Shown here piece after piece: positions 55,894 through 63,947 of a stretch of 63,951 nucleotides of DNA (positions within the stretch are counted from its first letter, which is position 1; each line of letters opens with the position of its first letter). Made by a program: the position numbers and the translations under genes. Source of the DNA: Succinivibrio sp. (GTDB taxonomy: Bacteria > Pseudomonadota > Gammaproteobacteria > Enterobacterales > Succinivibrionaceae); assembly GCA_024693025.1 (NCBI GenBank), contig JAILLS010000053.1:1-63951 (forward strand), in the 5' to 3' direction. Below the pieces are notes generated by a model. It did no database searches, had not been told where the DNA came from, and saw nothing but the letters and a program-made list of their open reading frames with translations.

Positions 55894-56664
55894 ATGACAG
55901 AACTAAACCACATCTCAACCGACAGCACTGCGCTCAAAGCTCAGATGAGTTATGAGAACAGCAGTCAGAATCCAGCTCTAGCCAATGCCAGGACCGGCAG
56001 AACCTGGAGCAAAAGTGACATTCTCTTTTCGGTGCTGACCTTGGGCATTTACGCTCTCATCCACTGTTTTTCCAACCCAAAGCCTGGTCCCACCAAGGTA
56101 AGACGCATGGAGTCAGTCAATACCGGCAATCCTGCCGATATCTTTGCCCAGACACCGGTCAAAAAGCAGGTCAAGGCACAGCCATCCGAAAATGATCGCA
56201 TAGGAGAGCTCTGCCTCAAAGGCTTTTCTGCCTTTGAACACGCTGACACCTTAAAGAAAAAACTGCCTCTAGGCGAGCTCTCAATTCTGACCGGCGGCTC
56301 TGACAAGGTTGAAGATTGCGGCCATAAAATCAAGCTTATCGGTGTGCTCAATCCGGATTTTAGCAGGGCACTTCAAGGTTATGTGAGTGCCTTCATTCAA
56401 CAAGCAGGTGAGGATGCAGCCAAGCAGATAGTCAGAAGCGTCTTTAAAAAATATGATGAAAACCAGCCTTTAGTCGAACAGCTAGCCGTGACTGCGGTTA
56501 AGCTCATCAATACGCCTTTAAGTGAGGCAGATGATGCCATAGGTGCCAAGCCTGAGCCTAACAGAGTGAATAAAGACAGCAGCACCCTAGATCTGATGGA
56601 GGCCATCCATCAGAGTTTAAGCTTCATGGAGAAATATGTGAAGGCCTGGAACCATAAGCTCTAG
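55894..56664 (+). CDS. Putative type III secretion effector/secreted protein
   Basis: I do not recognise a domain in this 256-residue protein. Its first 40 residues are Ser/Thr/Asn/Gln-rich and apparently disordered, as in type III secretion signals. A hydrophobic stretch follows (about residues 43-59, ILFSVLTLGIYALIHCF), then a mostly helical soluble part. There is no Sec signal peptide. The next gene encodes a CesT-type secretion chaperone, and effector-chaperone pairs are usually adjacent, which is the main reason for the call. AGGAG lies six bases before the ATG. It could instead be a host-adaptation membrane protein; effector status is inference. Confidence 0.5.
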   Translation: MTELNHISTDSTALKAQMSYENSSQNPALANARTGRTWSKSDILFSVLTLGIYALIHCFSNPKPGPTKVRRMESVNTGNPADIFAQTPVKKQVKAQPSENDRIGELCLKGFSAFEHADTLKKKLPLGELSILTGGSDKVEDCGHKIKLIGVLNPDFSRALQGYVSAFIQQAGEDAAKQIVRSVFKKYDENQPLVEQLAVTAVKLINTPLSEADDAIGAKPEPNRVNKDSSTLDLMEAIHQSLSFMEKYVKAWNHKL

Positions 56665-56672
56665 ACCTCAGG

Positions 56673-56707
56673 ACTCAGGAGAGCAGGAACCTACTGCACT
56701 CCTGAGT
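56673..56707. other. Hairpin between effector-like gene and chaperone gene
   Basis: ACTCAGGAG (56673-56681) pairs with CTCCTGAGT (56699-56707), a 9-bp stem with a 17-base loop, in the 103-bp gap. There is no T-run; it could set the expression ratio of the two genes. Confidence 0.4.
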
Positions 56708-56767
56708 ATGTTACAGATCTTGCAAGGCTTTATATCGCTTATAATCAATACAAGTTCAGGAGTTTTT

Positions 56768-57142
56768 ATGAATGCACAGGAATTAGTTAGCTCACTTGCT
56801 ACAAGAATCGGCTTATCCGGGCTCTCGCTTGCAGAAACCGGAGCCTGTTCGGTAATTTTTGAAGAGGATGAAGTGGTTTTTGAGGACAACAATCAGAAGC
56901 TCTTTGTGTTTGCAGAAATAGGCCCGGCCGCAGGACGCGAGACACTGTATGCAGACCTTCTCGACGCCAATCATCTGGGCCATGGCACTGCCTATGGCAG
57001 TATCGGACTTGACCGGCAGCGTGACGTCTTCACGCTCTGCCGGGTTGTTGAGCTGCCCTGCGAATATGAGCAGTTTGAAGAGCAGCTCGCGCTGTTTATC
57101 AATGTTCTGCGCCACTGGAAAAAACAGCTCTCTGAACTGTAA
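56768..57142 (+). CDS. CesT/Tir-family type III secretion chaperone
   Basis: The 124-residue acidic product fits the CesT family: an N-terminal helix (ELVSSLATRIGLSG), beta strands (CSVIFEEDEVVFEDN, KLFVFAEIG), a middle helix with LYADLLDANHLG and the classic GTAYGSIGLDRQRDVFTLCR strand pair, then a C-terminal helix (FEEQLALFINVLRHWKKQL). Such homodimers bind effectors before secretion. The frame extends 20 codons upstream, but the ATG at 56768 has AGGAG six bases before it and aligns with the family. It follows the effector-like gene, probably its client. No other injectisome genes are in the window. Confidence 0.8.
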   Translation: MNAQELVSSLATRIGLSGLSLAETGACSVIFEEDEVVFEDNNQKLFVFAEIGPAAGRETLYADLLDANHLGHGTAYGSIGLDRQRDVFTLCRVVELPCEYEQFEEQLALFINVLRHWKKQLSEL

Positions 57143-57587
57143 AAAACAATGCAGCAGGCCGTACAGCACATCTGCTGCCGCAGTCGTCAAAGCCTGCCGC
57201 TCTGCTCTTTTTGCGGTCTTGGTCACTGATAGGAGCAAAATTTACTGCTATAGTTTAAATAGTAGTTTATTGAAAACACTAGTGATAAATCAGCTCTGAA
57301 CTTCTCCATGCTTGCATGTGAGGGCTGTCAGAAGCGGTTCATCAGCCCGAGCTTTGGCTTAAGCGCTGCTGCCTTTGCTCTGTGGGCTCTCAACTGCTCG
57401 ACTGCAGCCAGAAGCACAGGTCTGCCTTAAGGCAGACTGACCATAACTAGGCTAAGTCTTCACTCAGGCGGATCTACACGGCTTTGGGACCTTGGCTTTA
57501 AGTGAGGTGCCAGAGTAAATCAGGCAACAAAAGAATAAGCCCTCATCGGGCTTGCCTGCCAAAGCAGTCAGACATTGCGAGGTGCCT
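57143..57587. other. 445-bp non-coding region between chaperone gene and rsd
   Basis: No gene is supported here. Visible items are CTATAGTTTAAATAGTAGTT (57248-57267), resembling the palindrome upstream of the effector-like gene; GTCTGCCTTAAGGCAGAC (57420-57437), a perfect 18-bp palindrome; and a minus-strand terminator-like hairpin near 57537. A small RNA is possible but I see no clear promoter-terminator pair on the plus strand. Confidence 0.45.
57525..57553 (-). terminator. Minus-strand terminator-like hairpin upstream of rsd
   Basis: On the minus strand AAGCCC and GGGCTT pair around GATGA (57537-57553) and are followed by ATTCTTTTG. Any transcript ending here would come from radA, which converges on rsd, and would run antisense through the whole rsd gene. 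Confidence 0.5.
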
Positions 57588-58100
57588 ATGACCAGAAAAC
57601 AGCCCCATCAGTTGCACGGCTTTAATACCACGCTGCAAGAGGTAGATCAGAACTATACCTGGATCAATGACATGATTAAGGCCAGACAGGATTTAGTCTT
57701 AAGATATGTCAAGCTTTTAAAACTGGTGCCAGATTTTGATCAGCACAATGCCAAGGCTGAATCCTCCTTAGGCGAAGTGGTGACTTTCTGCGAGCATATG
57801 ATTGACTATGTCTCCCATGGTCATTTCGATCTCTACCCTAAGATCATCGAGCTGATTGAGAATGCCTCCGGACGTTCGCTGTCCATTGCGCAAAGAGCCA
57901 TGCCGCATATTGAAAAGACCACGGACGTGCTCATGGACTTTAACGATAAGTATGCCGAAGATCTCAGCCTCGACAAGGTCAGCTCTCTCGGCGACGATCT
58001 GGTAACCATCGGAGATGCTCTTGAACACCGCTTCAGATATGAGGATCGTCTGATCATCGGTCTGAGACTGGTGCATACCATTGTAGAGACTCCGCACTAG
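57588..58100 (+). CDS. rsd: Rsd/AlgQ-family anti-sigma-70 factor
   Basis: The 170-residue helical product matches Rsd/AlgQ: LGEVVTFCEHMIDYVSHGHFDLYPKI, the central ALEHRFRYEDRLI and a helical bundle of the usual length (about 158). Rsd binds sigma-70 region 4 and shifts RNA polymerase toward alternative sigma factors; that would matter here because this organism uses FliA and probably RpoN for motility. The ATG at 57588 has GAGG six bases upstream; an earlier start at 57552 lacks one. Its stop interlocks with the radA stop in CTAG (58097-58100). Confidence 0.88.
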   Translation: MTRKQPHQLHGFNTTLQEVDQNYTWINDMIKARQDLVLRYVKLLKLVPDFDQHNAKAESSLGEVVTFCEHMIDYVSHGHFDLYPKIIELIENASGRSLSIAQRAMPHIEKTTDVLMDFNDKYAEDLSLDKVSSLGDDLVTIGDALEHRFRYEDRLIIGLRLVHTIVETPH

Positions 58101-59479
58101 GAGAGCTTGAACAGTTCCGGAACCCGTCTGACCGGGATAATCTGCATGCCGGAAGGCGGAGTGCGCGGTGCATTATCGTAAGGCACGATGGCCCGCGTAA
58201 AGCCCTGTTTATGCGCTTCAGCAATACGCTCCTGTCCTGACGGTACCGGTCTGATTTCTCCAGTCAGGCCAATCTCCCCAAAGGCAATGGTGCGCCGGTC
58301 AAGAGCCTGTGAGCGGAAGGATGAGATCAGAGCCAGGCAGAGCGGCACATCGCTGGCAGTCTCAAGGACCTTGACACCCCCTACCACATTGACAAAGACA
58401 TCCTGATCTCCCAGACTGAAGGAAGCATGACGATGCAGTACTGACAGAAGCATAGAGAGACGATTGGGATCGGTTCCCAGCGTCAGACGGCGCGGATTAC
58501 TGCCCTGCGCCACATCTACAAGCACCTGCAGTTCAACGAGAAGCGGCCGGGTTCCCTCCCAGACCACCATGGCCAGCGAGCCCGGAGCGACTTCCTCCTG
58601 ACGGTTTAAAAAGATCGCCGAGGGATTCTTGACCTCGCGCAGACCGAGATCGGTCATGGCAAACACCCCGATCTCATTGACCGCGCCAAAACGGTTTTTC
58701 TGACAGCGCAGCGTTCTAAAGCGCAGATCGGAGGCTGCCTCAAGCAGCACCGAGCAGTCCACACAATGCTCTAAAATCTTAGGTCCGGCCAGTGTACCGT
58801 CCTTGGTGACATGTCCCACCATAAACACCGCAATGCCGGTGCGCTTGGCAAACTGCGTCAGAGCCGCCGCCCCTTCTCTGACCTGAGAGACTGAGCCCGG
58901 GGCTGATTCCACGCCCTGCACATGCATGACCTGAATGGAATCCACCACCAGCACGGCTGGCTGTTCGCCTGAAGCGAGCGCACAGATTTTATCTATAGAG
59001 GTTTCCGAGGCGATGCGCACACGCTCCGTGGGCAGCCCCAGACGCCTGGCCCGCAACGCTACCTGCTCTAAAGACTCTTCTCCTGTCACATAGAGCACCT
59101 TGACCCGTTCAGAGAGCCTGCAGACCGTCTGCAGCAGCAGGGTGGACTTGCCTGCCCCGGGATTGCCGCCGATCAGCACCACCGAGCCTGCGACAATGCC
59201 GCCGCCCAGCACCCGATCAAACTCAGCATACCCTGAAGACAGCCGAGCCTTGGCGGTAATATTGACCTGCGCAAGATTAACCACTCCTGAGCCGGTCTGT
59301 CCGGCAAAGCCGGCCAGAGCCCTTTGAGCAGCCCTTGAGCCGGCATTGTTGGCGCTCTCCTCAAAGACGCGCTGCTCGCTGATGGTGTTCCATTCTCCGC
59401 ATTCGCGGCACTGCCCCTGCCAGCGGGCATATTTAGCCCCGCAGGAGGCGCAGACAAATACGGTGCGCTCTCTGCTCAT
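58097..59479 (-). CDS. radA: DNA repair protein RadA
   Basis: RadA is a RecA-like helicase that promotes branch migration. The 460-residue product has the N-terminal zinc finger (Cys10, 13, 24, 27), Walker A GGNPGAGKSTLLLQ, the RadA-specific KNRFG (about residue 260) and a C-terminal Lon-like domain (VNVVGGVKVLETASDVPLCLALISS). Length is 460, as in E. coli. It overlaps serB by four bases (ATGA), the conserved serB-radA pair of gammaproteobacteria. Confidence 0.96.
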   Translation of the reverse strand: MSRERTVFVCASCGAKYARWQGQCRECGEWNTISEQRVFEESANNAGSRAAQRALAGFAGQTGSGVVNLAQVNITAKARLSSGYAEFDRVLGGGIVAGSVVLIGGNPGAGKSTLLLQTVCRLSERVKVLYVTGEESLEQVALRARRLGLPTERVRIASETSIDKICALASGEQPAVLVVDSIQVMHVQGVESAPGSVSQVREGAAALTQFAKRTGIAVFMVGHVTKDGTLAGPKILEHCVDCSVLLEAASDLRFRTLRCQKNRFGAVNEIGVFAMTDLGLREVKNPSAIFLNRQEEVAPGSLAMVVWEGTRPLLVELQVLVDVAQGSNPRRLTLGTDPNRLSMLLSVLHRHASFSLGDQDVFVNVVGGVKVLETASDVPLCLALISSFRSQALDRRTIAFGEIGLTGEIRPVPSGQERIAEAHKQGFTRAIVPYDNAPRTPPSGMQIIPVRRVPELFKLS

Positions 59480-60360
59480 ACCTGCTCCGCAAGGGTCAGC
59501 AGCAGAGCGACGGCCGAGAGATCACTGCAGCGCAGGGCATAAGGAGCCTTCTCTACCACGATAGGCTTGGCATGATAGGCAATGCCAAGGCCGGCTTCCT
59601 CGATCATTTTCAGATCATTGGCCCCATCGCCCAGCACTATCACCTGACTTAACGGCACCTGAAGCTGAGCCTTAAGCTCCCTGACTGCCTCAGCCTTGCC
59701 CTGCGCATCGACAATCGTCCCGACTACCTCTCCTGAAAACCTGCCATCTTCATCAAAACCCAGACAGTTAGCATGCACCAGCTGCAGCTGATATTTTTGT
59801 TCAAGTACCTCGATAAGCTGGACAAAGCCTCCGGAGCAGATCCCGCGGGTCCAGCCATGCTGCAGAGTCAGCTGCAGCAGCGCCTCAAGCCCTCCGGTCT
59901 CCTGCATGATCTTTTTGACTTCAGGAATAACCTGTCCGCTGCCGCCTTTGAGCAGAGCCACTCTTTTGCGCAGCGAGGAGGCAAAATCAAGACCGCCCTG
60001 CATGGCCTGATGAGTGATCTGAGAGACCTGCTCAAAGACCCCCAGACGTCTGGCTATCTCATCAATACCTTCAATCTGCACGGAGGTCATGTCCATATCG
60101 AGCACTAAAATGCCAGGCTGTGCCAGTGCCGGCAGCTGCGGCAGGATCCAGGCGTCAAACGGCAGCCCGGCCGTTCTGCATAGACGGTTAAGTGACAGAG
60201 GATCGCCCCCCTCACAGGCATACAGCGCACCCAGATGATCATTAAGCTTACTCTGACCGAGCAGCTTAAGAGGCAAACCTATGATCTCACTTAACTGAGT
60301 AGCGGCCTCCTGTAAGTCAAACTCTGCAGCCTGCCTGACGATATACGCATAATTAGTCAT
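59476..60360 (-). CDS. serB: Phosphoserine phosphatase SerB
   Basis: SerB is the last enzyme of serine biosynthesis. The 294-residue product has an N-terminal ACT-like region (1-80) and a HAD phosphatase domain with DMDMTS (nucleophile Asp88, general acid Asp90), CSGGF (motif 2), a conserved lysine and VLGDGANDLKMI (motif 4). It sits between tatD (6 bp) and radA (4-base overlap). Confidence 0.95.
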   Translation of the reverse strand: MTNYAYIVRQAAEFDLQEAATQLSEIIGLPLKLLGQSKLNDHLGALYACEGGDPLSLNRLCRTAGLPFDAWILPQLPALAQPGILVLDMDMTSVQIEGIDEIARRLGVFEQVSQITHQAMQGGLDFASSLRKRVALLKGGSGQVIPEVKKIMQETGGLEALLQLTLQHGWTRGICSGGFVQLIEVLEQKYQLQLVHANCLGFDEDGRFSGEVVGTIVDAQGKAEAVRELKAQLQVPLSQVIVLGDGANDLKMIEEAGLGIAYHAKPIVVEKAPYALRCSDLSAVALLLTLAEQV

Positions 60361-60366
60361 CTGAGA

Positions 60367-61086
60367 TTACCTCATCCTTAAGGACTGAAAATTATTCCAC
60401 AGCTGCTCGATAAGCGGATTAAGCTCAAGTCCAAGCAGCTCTGCCAAAGTCTCATACTCAAGCCTTACAAGCCCGGTAGAGTAAGGACCTGAATGAATGC
60501 CGTCACTGTCAGTCTCAAGCAGCAGAGCTCCGGCTCCCGCAAACCTGAGCACTTCACACATTTTAGGAGTTCTTTGGAGCAGATGCGAGCCTACCGAGAG
60601 CTTGAAATTCAGGTCTAAATAGCTGCGCGCCAGATCCTTTGAGAAGGTGAAGTTATGGACCATCCCGCGCAGGCGGCCCCGATATTTTTTGAGCAGAGCG
60701 ATAAGCTCGCCATGTCTTTTGCGCACGTGCAGGCTCACCATCAGCCGATGCTGTGCGGCAAGATCCAGCTGGGTCTCGAGCAGCTCAAGCTGCGACTTAA
60801 GCTCCAGAGGAGACTCAGGATCAAGTCCGCACTCGCCGATGCCCAAGAGATTTGGCTGCTCCAGCAGATCTGTAAAGCCCAGCGGGAGCTCTGCGCTCTT
60901 TGCATACCAGGGATGAATGCCCACAAAGGCCGGCGTTTTAAACTGTGCTGAGAGCTCCCTGACTCTTTGCCCATCCTCAACATCGCAGGACATGGAGAGG
61001 AGCAGGATCCCTGCAGCCTCTGCCTGCAAGTAGACCTCTGCAGGCTTAGCAAACAGGGATGGATGCACATGCGCATCGATGAGCAT
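60367..61086 (-). CDS. TatD-family metal-dependent hydrolase/DNase
   Basis: The 239-residue product is a TatD-type TIM barrel: DAHVHPSLF (metal-binding HxH), GIHPWY, GIGECGLD (bridging Glu), HVRKRHGELIALL, MVHNFTFS, and LLLETDSDG where the catalytic Asp sits. Family members usually read ETDSP at the last motif and are somewhat longer (about 260). Closest in feel to YjjV. Function as a 3'-5' exonuclease or D-amino-acyl-related hydrolase is not resolved. Its ATG shares one base with the prfC stop (TAATG). Confidence 0.85.
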   Translation of the reverse strand: MLIDAHVHPSLFAKPAEVYLQAEAAGILLLSMSCDVEDGQRVRELSAQFKTPAFVGIHPWYAKSAELPLGFTDLLEQPNLLGIGECGLDPESPLELKSQLELLETQLDLAAQHRLMVSLHVRKRHGELIALLKKYRGRLRGMVHNFTFSKDLARSYLDLNFKLSVGSHLLQRTPKMCEVLRFAGAGALLLETDSDGIHSGPYSTGLVRLEYETLAELLGLELNPLIEQLWNNFQSLRMR

Positions 61087-62678
61087 TAATGCTCCCTGGT
61101 GGCACTGAAGACTACCTTAGGATAGCGCTCCATGGTCAAATTGAGATTAACACCCGAGCTGGCCAGATAGGTCAGATTATCGCCTCCATCCAGAGCCAGC
61201 CCCTGCGGCACCTTATCCCGCATCTGCTTTAAGGCCGCGGGATCTTCTGAGGACAGCCAGCGTGCCGTAGTCACCGCGACCTCCTCATAGATAGCCTCGA
61301 CGTTGTACTCATGCTTAAGACGTGAGACCACCACATCAAACTGCAGTATACCTACCGCGCCCACAATCAGATCGTTATTCACGATAGGTCTGAAAATCTG
61401 TACGGCGCCCTCTTCACTCAGCTGCATCAGGCCTTTGAGCAGCTGTTTCTGCTTGAGCGGATCCTTAAGTCTGATGCGCTTGAACAGTTCAGGTGCAAAG
61501 TTAGGGATCCCGGAAAACTTCAGGTTTTCTCCCTCGGTAAAGGTATCGCCAATCCGCATCGTGCCATGATTATGGATGCCGATGATATCACCTGCCACGG
61601 CACTGCTGGCCATCTCGCGATCTCCGGCTAAAAAGGTGACTGCGTCATTGATGAGCAGATCGCGTCCGATTCTGACATTGCGCAGCTTCATGCCCTTATG
61701 ATAGGCACCTGACACAATCCGCATAAAGGCGATGCGATCATGATGCTTCGGATCCATATTGGCCTGAATTTTAAAGATAAAGCCGGTAAGCTTGTCCTCT
61801 GAGGACTGAACTTCACGCTCTACAGCCTGACGGGCTTTTGGAGGAGGAGCCCAGGCGGTCAGACCGTCGAGCATACAGTCCACCCCGAAATTACCCAGGG
61901 CGGTACCGAAAAAGACGGGGGTCAGCTTACCTTCAAGGAACTGATCCAGGTTGAATTCAGGCGATCCGCCGCGAATGAGTTCAATATCCTCACGCAGCTT
62001 GCTCGCCAGATCTTCTCCCACCACGCCTGCAAGCTCCGGATTGTCAAGACCTGAGATCACCTTCTCATGCTGAATATGGTAGCCCTCACCTGAATGGTAG
62101 AGCATAATCTCATCGCGCTGCAGATGGTAAATGCCCTTGAAGGACTTGCCTGATCCGATAGGCCAGGTGATCGGGGCGCAGCTTATATGCAGTTCATGCT
62201 CGACCTCATCGATAAGCTCCAGAGGGTCACGGGTCTCACGGTCAAGCTTGTTCATAAAGGTTAAAATCGGGGTATCGCGCAGACGCGTCACTTCCATCAG
62301 CTTGCGGGTACGCTCCTCCACGCCCTTGGCCGCATCGATCACCATCAGGCAGGAATCAACGGCAGTCAGCACGCGGTAGGTATCCTCAGAGAAATCCTCA
62401 TGGCCTGGGGTATCCAGCAGATTCACCATACAGCCATGATATGGAAACTGCATCACGGAAGTTGAAACAGAGATGCCGCGCTCTTTTTCCATATCCATAA
62501 AGTCGGATTTGGCAAAGGTTCCGGTACTGCCGCGTGCTTTAACTTCTCCGGCCCGCTGAATCACTGAGCCAAACAGCAGGACCTTTTCTGTAATGGTGGT
62601 CTTACCGGCATCCGGGTGAGAAATAATAGCAAAGGTGCGTCTCTTCCCCACCTCGCTCTGTAATTTGGACTCGGCCAT
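61086..62678 (-). CDS. prfC: Peptide chain release factor 3
   Basis: RF3 is the GTPase that recycles RF1/RF2 and aids quality control on the ribosome. The 530-residue product has G1 [13 protein letters not shown], switch [18 protein letters not shown], and G4 FMNKLDRE, with the long domain III that separates RF3 from EF-G. Length equals the usual 527-530. It heads the prfC-tatD-serB-radA unit, with start-stop overlap to tatD. Confidence 0.97.
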   Translation of the reverse strand: MAESKLQSEVGKRRTFAIISHPDAGKTTITEKVLLFGSVIQRAGEVKARGSTGTFAKSDFMDMEKERGISVSTSVMQFPYHGCMVNLLDTPGHEDFSEDTYRVLTAVDSCLMVIDAAKGVEERTRKLMEVTRLRDTPILTFMNKLDRETRDPLELIDEVEHELHISCAPITWPIGSGKSFKGIYHLQRDEIMLYHSGEGYHIQHEKVISGLDNPELAGVVGEDLASKLREDIELIRGGSPEFNLDQFLEGKLTPVFFGTALGNFGVDCMLDGLTAWAPPPKARQAVEREVQSSEDKLTGFIFKIQANMDPKHHDRIAFMRIVSGAYHKGMKLRNVRIGRDLLINDAVTFLAGDREMASSAVAGDIIGIHNHGTMRIGDTFTEGENLKFSGIPNFAPELFKRIRLKDPLKQKQLLKGLMQLSEEGAVQIFRPIVNNDLIVGAVGILQFDVVVSRLKHEYNVEAIYEEVAVTTARWLSSEDPAALKQMRDKVPQGLALDGGDNLTYLASSGVNLNLTMERYPKVVFSATREH

Positions 62679-62802
62679 AGTTATACCTGTCTTGTCTTAA
62701 ACGCTCTTGATCATTCTTGATTGTGTGGGTAGTAATGCTATCACAAACCACTAAATCGAGCTAGAAGAGATGTGAGTCAGGCTAAGGCAGCCTGACTTAA
62801 GC

Positions 62803-62840
62803 AGAAAAACAGGGCTGCCTGCCTAAAAGGCAGGCAGCCA
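62803..62840 (-). terminator. Rho-independent terminator of the EspA/SseB-like gene
   Basis: A 12-bp stem GGCTGCCTGCCT (62814-62825) with AGGCAGGCAGCC (62829-62840) around AAA is followed, on the minus strand, by CTGTTTTTCTG. It ends 13 bp after the stop codon. A second hairpin, GTCAGGCT/AGCCTGAC (62776-62796), lies just downstream. Confidence 0.85.
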
Positions 62841-62852
62841 GACAGGAAATGA

Positions 62853-63638
62853 TTACTGACCGCGGGCAACAGCAGTGAGAACCTGATTGCTCTGGCTAAT
62901 AGCAGTATTGGCTCCCTGCGTATAGGCATTGTACTGCCCCATATGGTCCTGCACATAGATCATTTTCTGCTGGATATCTGAACCTACGGTATCCTGCATG
63001 GTCTGCAGATTCTGCACAATCTTATCGATCCCCCTGTCATCCAGGGTACCCTTGATCTGAGTTTCTGGAATGCCTAAGTCTAAGGCTGACTTGATGGTTC
63101 CAAGATATTTTGCGTACTGCTGAATTTCCTTGAGACCGCCTTCAAGCTCATAGAGCATGTGCTTGTTATCATTGCCGCGAGTCATATCAGGGAACTTATC
63201 TATACCTGCACGCTTGGCCATCTCCGTCATCTGGGAAAACAGAGGCTCAGGCATTTTATAGCAGGGATTCTTGTATTCATCGATGAAAGGCTTGAGTTTA
63301 CCTGATTTGATATCCGCAATCATCTGATTATAGGTGCTGATGGCCTGCTTGCAGGTTTCCAGATCCTTTTTAACTGTTGCTGCATCCGTGATATTGTATC
63401 TTACTTTGCCTGCTGCAATGCCTCTGAATTCCGTAATCGTCTGGGCATACTGCCTTGAACAGGCTTGTGAGGCTTTAATGTTATCGATGATTTGGCCTGC
63501 TGCTTCCTTGTTATTCTTGGCAAGCATCAACTGTAGTTCAGCAAACATCATCTGAACGCTTTTACCAATCCCTGAAGGACGAAAATCCGTATTAACATTA
63601 TTGACATAACTGACGTCGTTATTATTTACTTCCTGCAT
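62853..63638 (-). CDS. Putative EspA/SseB-like type III secretion filament or needle-tip protein
   Basis: The 261-residue product is mostly helical with no signal peptide. An early segment, SVQMMFAELQLMLAKNNKEA, followed by IDNIKASQACS, resembles the N-terminal helix of EspA/SseB-type filament proteins. The C-terminal coiled-coil region ends YTQGANTAISQSNQVLTAVARGQ (landmark only), like the C-terminal helix of needle-tip and filament proteins. The Asn-rich disordered N-terminus suits a type III signal. The ATG at 63638 has GAGGG seven bases upstream; an earlier ATG at 63668 is less likely. It is monocistronic with its own terminator and a CRP-like site upstream. Similarity is from memory of the families and moderate; the assignment is tentative. 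Confidence 0.5.
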   Translation of the reverse strand: MQEVNNNDVSYVNNVNTDFRPSGIGKSVQMMFAELQLMLAKNNKEAAGQIIDNIKASQACSRQYAQTITEFRGIAAGKVRYNITDAATVKKDLETCKQAISTYNQMIADIKSGKLKPFIDEYKNPCYKMPEPLFSQMTEMAKRAGIDKFPDMTRGNDNKHMLYELEGGLKEIQQYAKYLGTIKSALDLGIPETQIKGTLDDRGIDKIVQNLQTMQDTVGSDIQQKMIYVQDHMGQYNAYTQGANTAISQSNQVLTAVARGQ

Positions 63639-63689
63639 ACTCAAACCCTCTTTTTTGTTATGGAGCATAACATCATGTCTTTTGACTTA

Positions 63690-63695
63690 ATTATA
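63690..63695 (-). promoter_or_regulatory. -10 element for the EspA/SseB-like gene
   Basis: The minus strand reads TATAAT, a perfect -10 box, about 52 bp before the chosen start. The only -35 candidate, TTTCAA 18 bases upstream, is poor, consistent with activator dependence. Confidence 0.55.
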
Positions 63696-63743
63696 GACCA
63701 AAATATTATTTTTTTGAAACTACTTTTAATAAATAATAAATTG

Positions 63744-63759
63744 TGTGATCATGATCACG
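63744..63759. promoter_or_regulatory. CRP-type binding site
   Basis: TGTGATCATGATCACG matches the CRP consensus TGTGA-N6-TCACA at nine of ten positions and contains a 14-bp perfect palindrome. Its centre is about 68 bp upstream of the start site predicted from TATAAT, near a class I activation position. Confidence 0.6.
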
Positions 63760-63791
63760 TATATTTCTAAACAATCAAAACTTAGCAGCTA

Positions 63792-63947
63792 GCTTTATCT
63801 TAACTAATTACGTGAACTACTCCGACTTGTAGAAGTCGGAGCTTCCTGCTTCAACCACTACTGCATTAGTTACGATGATACGCAACTCGATGTCTTACAC
63901 AGTGTCCACAGGCGTTTAGTTAGGGCTATTCCATCCCTACTGTATAT
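63792..63947 (-). ncRNA. Putative omegaRNA (reRNA) with 3' guide, right copy
   Basis: Mirror image of the left copy: scaffold from just after the tnpB stop to 63812, hairpin 63820-63828/63833-63841 beside the boundary, and guide GTAATTAGTTAAGATAAAGC read from 63811 down to 63792. The scaffold differs from the left copy at two bases, each keeping its pair. Expression is inferred. Confidence 0.5.
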
